Below, piece by piece: positions 7,418 through 11,575 of a stretch of DNA of 11,575 bases (the stretch's first letter is position 1; every line of letters begins with the position of its first letter). The position numbers and the translations under genes are program-made. This DNA comes from Bacteroidota bacterium (lineage in GTDB: Bacteria > Bacteroidota > Bacteroidia > Cytophagales > Cyclobacteriaceae). The DNA is taken from NCBI GenBank assembly GCA_024643595.1, contig JAHEMS010000062.1:1-11575 (forward strand), in the 5' to 3' direction. The notes under the pieces are model-generated. The model searched no databases. It was not told the origin of the DNA and saw only the letters and a list, made by a program, of their open reading frames with translations.

Positions 7418-10400
7418 TCAAATTGATTCGCTGACGTACTCCGTGGGAGTCTTGTGATATTGGTCTTTGAAGCAACGCGCAAAATAAGAGGCCGTCTCAA
7501 AACCTACCTGGAAGGAAACTTCAGAAACACTATGACCAGCTGATAACAATATGGCTCCTTGCTGAAGTCGGTATTGCTTAATATAATCATTGATGGATGT
7601 ATTCAGAATCGCTTTTATTTTACGGTTCAACGTACTTTTACTCATCGACATGGCATCTGCTACCATTTCAATCTTTAAATTCGAGTTGCTCAGGTTTTCA
7701 TTAAGGTACACTTGCAACCTGGAAAGGAAGAGGTCATTCACCGTAGGTGAGTCACCGGATGGTGTTAACTTGAATAGTTTCTCTTGCAAATGCAGCCGTA
7801 AGCTGTTCTGCTCTCTCAACAAGTTATTAATACGCAACTCCAGTTCATATAAATGAAATGGTTTGGTCAGGTATTCATCGGCACCGGATTCCAGCCCTTC
7901 AATTTTTGCTTCATGCGCGGCTTTGGCTGTTAATACTATAAAACCAATGTGCGAAGTGCGATGATCTTGTTTTGTCTTCTTGCAAAGTTCGAACCCATTC
8001 ATGACCGGCATCATCACATCACTGATCACAATTTCCGGCAGTTCATTTTCAATGCTAGCCCAGCCCAACTCTCCATTGCTGGCCTCTATCACCCGCCACG
8101 TGGAAGAAAGGCTTTCTACTATAAATGACCGTAGTTCATCATTATCTTCCACTACCAGAATTAATGGAAGTTCATGGTCAATCCCCTGCACCGGTGCTTC
8201 TTTACCTGCTTGAAATTCATTCACCTGGTCCACGGCTATCGCATGAGGTGTTTCTTTTAATTTTTCCACTGGAAGTTCTACCGTAAAATACGTTCCCTCA
8301 TTGAGTTCGCTCTCTACATCAATACGACCATTTAATAACTCCACCAATTCCTTTACCAACGATAGGCCGATCCCCGTGCCTTCATGTTTGCGCGTGGTAG
8401 AATCATCGGCCTGGTAAAACCGTTCAAAAATCTTTGACAGTAGTTCCTTTCTGATGCCAACGCCGGTATCACGCACCTGAATAATGATGTATCGTGGATT
8501 ACCATCATCGCTGTTCTTTGTCGTTGCCGAAACTTTTATCGTGCCACCCTGTGGCGTAAACTTAACCGCATTGCTCAATAGGTTCTGTATAATTTTTCCC
8601 CACTTCTCATGATCAAATAAATAATTACCCGCCACTCCTTCTATGGAAAATTGCAAGTCGATTCTTTTCTTCTGGGCCATGTCCTGGAAGGAATCAATAT
8701 AATCGGTTAAAAATGAATGGAGATCTCCAGCCGTCAAATTCACTGGCATCTGCCCTGCTTCAATCTTGGCAATATCGAGCAACTGATTAACCAACTCCAG
8801 CAGTTGTGTGGCATGACGATAGTTATTATTCAACAGCGTATGTGCCCGTGATGACATTGTGTTATCCTTCAGGTATTTTTCCAGCGGGGTCAGGATCAAC
8901 GTCAGTGGCGTGCGAAATTCATGCGTAATATTTGAGAAGAAACGGGTTTTAATTTCATCGACTTCGCGAAGTCGTGCCGCTTCACGCATATTAAACTCCA
9001 CTTCCTGTTTTGTTTTTAAACGATTTTTATAACTGCGCCAATAGGCCTGCACCAACAGGCCCACAATACCGGCGTACATGGCGTAGGCCCACCACGTAAG
9101 CCAGAAAGGCGGATGGACCACGATAACGACCTCCCTGATGGCTGGGCTCCATGTACCCAGTGTGTTGGAAGCATTCACCTGCAAAGTATGCACGCCATAA
9201 TTCAACTGATTGAAACGGATTTGCTGATCCGCATCCGTTTCCTCCCAATGCTGATCAATCCCTTTCAGTTTATAGCGAAATTTAATTTTATCAAGATCAT
9301 TGAACTGGGTCGCAGCCACCGTAAAACTGATCGAATTATTCTGATACGATAAATTGATTTTGCTGAGTTGATTCAAAGGACCGGACATGATCGTGCTGTC
9401 ATTGTGTGTCTCAACTGGTTTGCCATTGACCGAAACGCCTGTGATAAAAACTTCAGGCGCATACGTGTCTTCAGTAAATTCATTCGGATTAAACACCGTA
9501 TATCCTTTGGTGCCGCCCATGGCGATCCGACCATCGGGTAGTAACAAGGCATGATGTCGATTGAATTCACTCTGGACGAGACCGTCAGACGTATTGTAAT
9601 TCGAAAAAGTTTCTTTGACTGGGTTGAAACGGGTGATGCCCATATTGGTACTCATCCAAAGATAGCCGCTTGAATCAGGAATGATGCTGTAAATGGTATT
9701 GTTTGGTAATCCATTTTCAGTGGTGTAATTCGCTAATAACTTATTCTGCTTTTTCTCCCATTTAAATAATCCACCGGAGATTGCACCAATCCACAACACC
9801 CGGGAATCGACCGGATCATTTAGAATAATATTAGTAGGATACGTTCCATTTGGTCGTATCGTTTGGACATACTTACCCTCATTGAATTGCATGGTACCCA
9901 CGTCAGGGTAAGTGACCCATAGCGAAGATTCATCTTCGGCAAGGCTACCTGATATAACCGCACTCGGATTTTCCCGTGGTTTTTCCAGGGGTGTGCTGAA
10001 CTGCTTTCCCGGGCTACCCGACCAGCGGGTTAAAATTCCATCTTCACTTAAATAGATGATATCACCATTTTTACCACGGGCAAGCTGTCCTAACTTTTTA
10101 GGCAAAAAAATAGGCAAAAGCGATTGTCCTGCCAACTGCAAAACACACGGACAATCCTTACCCTGAGATATGTATATCACAAGTTTGCCATCGCGTGTAT
10201 AAGCATACCTGAACGAATAGTCGCTGCCCGCGTCCATGGCGGCCAAATCCAGGTGATGATTGACTACACCTAATTCATTACGAATTATATCTTTGACAAA
10301 GCTTTCATTATAGCTACGTGAAATAAATGCCGGCATCAATAAGTTTACTTTAAATAACCCATTGGGGTCCGTTCCTATCCAAAGGGTATTCGTCCTGTCA

Positions 10401-11359
10401 ATAAAAATAGATCGAATCCCTTCATTGCCCGGGTATTTCCACAGTAAAGAAATACGATCATCCGCTTCAAGCCGATAAATACAATTGCGGTATTCAAAAA
10501 TCAATCTGCCTTCCACATCCTGAATGGCCGTGGTGAATTGTATTTTTTTAGGATTGTCGTTTGAAACTTCTTTTAGCTTGAACCGATCACTTTGTGGGTC
10601 ATAAATAATAATTCTGTTCCCTCCCACCAGAGCTACTCGCTTATCGTTCAGATGAATGATCTTGAAAAGGTAATCTACGGACTCCGGATCAAACTGCAGT
10701 GTTGATGGAAATTCAATATTCCTGATATGATCTCCGTTGCCGTCCTTGATTTCAAAACCCTTTCCTGTTGCCAACCAAAGTTGGCCCTCCGCATCTTCAC
10801 TAAATGCATATAGCTTATCCACCCCCGCAGTGGGTAGTTCACTGAAGAGCTTCCTGAGTTTATGATTGGTGGTATCCAGCACCTGCAGCGTCACATGGGA
10901 TGTCGCCCGGTCATAATCCAGGCGCACCCAATTATTTTCATTACCCCAGAACCCTTTTATTCCAAAATACTCCATATATGCAGGAGCGGTTATAGCAGGT
11001 ATTTTTGGTGCTGATATTTCAAGTGTCCTGGGGTCAACCTGGTTAATAGTTTGGTTATTGCTTTGAACCCAAAGTTTATTGTGGCGGTCTTTAAATAAAC
11101 TATTGAGGTTGTTTGACAGCAAGCTGGTGCTGTCATTCGGTTTATGGCGTAAAACCAAAAAATGTTTCCCATCAAAACGAGCTAAACCATCCATCGTGCT
11201 CACCCAGATAAAACCATCATCGTCCTGAACGATGCCCGTCACCAGGTTTTGCGGTAATCCATTTTCAACAAAAAATCGCTCCGCGTTGGTGTACAATGGC
11301 TGTTGAGCCAATAATCCCTGACTGATAGCAAGTAAGAATAGCCAACCTATATTCTTCAC
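7418..11359 (-). CDS. Hybrid two-component system (HTCS): periplasmic propeller sensor, histidine kinase, receiver and AraC output
   Basis: A 1313-residue inner-membrane one-chain sensor-regulator, typical length for an HTCS. Order: signal peptide (1-19); two-propeller sensor with Reg_prop repeats (clear blades at about 34-67, 313-338, 549-580 and 593-625, more degenerate between); Y_Y_Y domain about 680-748; transmembrane helix about 752-774; HisKA with H813 in THEFRTP; HATPase with N-box N926/N930, DTGVG at 964-968, FERFYQ at 978-983 and GTGIG at 994-998; receiver with E1071/D1072, phospho-acceptor D1114 in ISDVMMP, T1144 and K1166; AraC output about 1208-1309. All catalytic residues are present. 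HTCSs usually bind a glycan fragment outside the membrane and switch on polysaccharide-use genes; no such genes are in this window, so ligand and targets are unknown. The start is a GTG at 11359: the frame has a stop at 11375-11377 and no ATG before the signal peptide. Confidence 0.97.
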   Translation of the reverse strand: MKNIGWLFLLAISQGLLAQQPLYTNAERFFVENGLPQNLVTGIVQDDDGFIWVSTMDGLARFDGKHFLVLRHKPNDSTSLLSNNLNSLFKDRHNKLWVQSNNQTINQVDPRTLEISAPKIPAITAPAYMEYFGIKGFWGNENNWVRLDYDRATSHVTLQVLDTTNHKLRKLFSELPTAGVDKLYAFSEDAEGQLWLATGKGFEIKDGNGDHIRNIEFPSTLQFDPESVDYLFKIIHLNDKRVALVGGNRIIIYDPQSDRFKLKEVSNDNPKKIQFTTAIQDVEGRLIFEYRNCIYRLEADDRISLLWKYPGNEGIRSIFIDRTNTLWIGTDPNGLFKVNLLMPAFISRSYNESFVKDIIRNELGVVNHHLDLAAMDAGSDYSFRYAYTRDGKLVIYISQGKDCPCVLQLAGQSLLPIFLPKKLGQLARGKNGDIIYLSEDGILTRWSGSPGKQFSTPLEKPRENPSAVISGSLAEDESSLWVTYPDVGTMQFNEGKYVQTIRPNGTYPTNIILNDPVDSRVLWIGAISGGLFKWEKKQNKLLANYTTENGLPNNTIYSIIPDSSGYLWMSTNMGITRFNPVKETFSNYNTSDGLVQSEFNRHHALLLPDGRIAMGGTKGYTVFNPNEFTEDTYAPEVFITGVSVNGKPVETHNDSTIMSGPLNQLSKINLSYQNNSISFTVAATQFNDLDKIKFRYKLKGIDQHWEETDADQQIRFNQLNYGVHTLQVNASNTLGTWSPAIREVVIVVHPPFWLTWWAYAMYAGIVGLLVQAYWRSYKNRLKTKQEVEFNMREAARLREVDEIKTRFFSNITHEFRTPLTLILTPLEKYLKDNTMSSRAHTLLNNNYRHATQLLELVNQLLDIAKIEAGQMPVNLTAGDLHSFLTDYIDSFQDMAQKKRIDLQFSIEGVAGNYLFDHEKWGKIIQNLLSNAVKFTPQGGTIKVSATTKNSDDGNPRYIIIQVRDTGVGIRKELLSKIFERFYQADDSTTRKHEGTGIGLSLVKELVELLNGRIDVESELNEGTYFTVELPVEKLKETPHAIAVDQVNEFQAGKEAPVQGIDHELPLILVVEDNDELRSFIVESLSSTWRVIEASNGELGWASIENELPEIVISDVMMPVMNGFELCKKTKQDHRTSHIGFIVLTAKAAHEAKIEGLESGADEYLTKPFHLYELELRINNLLREQNSLRLHLQEKLFKLTPSGDSPTVNDLFLSRLQVYLNENLSNSNLKIEMVADAMSMSKSTLNRKIKAILNTSINDYIKQYRLQQGAILLSAGHSVSEVSFQVGFETASYFARCFKDQYHKTPTEYVSESI

Positions 11360-11486
11360 CTTAAAACGTGATGTTTATTACATGCCTCTTATGCAATGCC
11401 CGGTAGGTCAAACAAAGAGTTGCGGCATTCATTTAATTTTTTTTACCCGATGCACACAGCTTTTACTCAGCCTGTGACCTAAGTGC

Positions 11487-11575
11487 TTATCCAACTAAAG
11501 TTGTTTCCACGTAGTTTTTAAAATTATTCAGTATAGACTGCCATCCGCTGCGCTGCAGGTCAACCGGGTTGATGC
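11487..11575 (-). CDS. C-terminal end of a probable SRPBCC/AHSA1-like protein, 5' part outside the window
   Basis: The last 28 codons plus TAA stop (11487-11489) of a frame that is open to the right edge. The peptide contains GWQSILNNFKNYVE, which resembles the final helix of SRPBCC/AHSA1-type (START-like fold) proteins, where a GW..(V/I)L.N.K.Y(L/V) pattern is common. The two other - strand frames have stops within this stretch. The assignment rests on a short tail and is tentative. The gene runs in the same direction as the HTCS, with a 127-bp gap between them in which I see no clear terminator or promoter. Confidence 0.55.
   Translation of the reverse strand, partial: INPVDLQRSGWQSILNNFKNYVETTLVG

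Noticed and set aside
7406..7431. AT-rich inverted repeat (GAATCAA / TTGATTC around one base) overlapping the HTCS stop codon as a possible terminator.
   Set aside because: The stem is short and AT-rich, the loop is one base, and no T tract follows on the - strand.

Overview
The window looks like chromosomal DNA of a Bacteroidota bacterium, probably of the Cytophagales/Chitinophagales type (lineage is inference). The strongest sign is a 1313-residue hybrid two-component system (HTCS): periplasmic propeller, Y_Y_Y domain, histidine kinase, receiver and AraC output in one chain, an architecture typical of this phylum. Moderate GC, lack of clear Shine-Dalgarno sites and two promoter-like boxes of the Bacteroidota TTG / TAnnTTTG kind agree. 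I see no tRNA, rRNA, CRISPR array, insertion sequence, integrase or phage gene.

Left part (1-4786, + strand): four closely spaced genes (gaps of 21-36 bp) that may form an operon. The first is the 3' portion of a PSCyt1-PSCyt2-PSD1 (DUF1549/DUF1553) protein with two CxxCH haem-attachment motifs, cut by the window edge. The second is its usual partner, a DUF1501 protein with a twin-arginine signal and a lipobox. Then come a small membrane protein with a TPR-like cytoplasmic or periplasmic tail and a CPBP-family intramembrane protease with all three active-site motifs.

Middle (4794-7296, - strand): an endonuclease III-type DNA glycosylase with a [4Fe-4S] cluster site, convergent with and 7 bp from the CPBP gene; a small exported protein of unknown function; a 13-bp perfect hairpin; an exported protein built from two repeats that resemble a dimeric alpha/beta-barrel; and a 125-residue AraC-type protein that is essentially only a DNA-binding domain.

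Right part (7418-11575, - strand): the large HTCS, then the last 28 codons of a probable SRPBCC/AHSA1-like protein running off the window edge. The HTCS has no SusC/SusD or glycoside hydrolase gene beside it here, so its signal and targets cannot be read from this window. The most unusual point is that the stand-alone AraC protein just downstream is about 55% identical (by-eye count) to the output domain of the HTCS itself, which suggests a duplicated output module that might share its DNA sites.

I did not find a clearly new multi-gene system; the HTCS plus its free output-domain paralogue and the duplicated-fold exported protein downstream is the best candidate.
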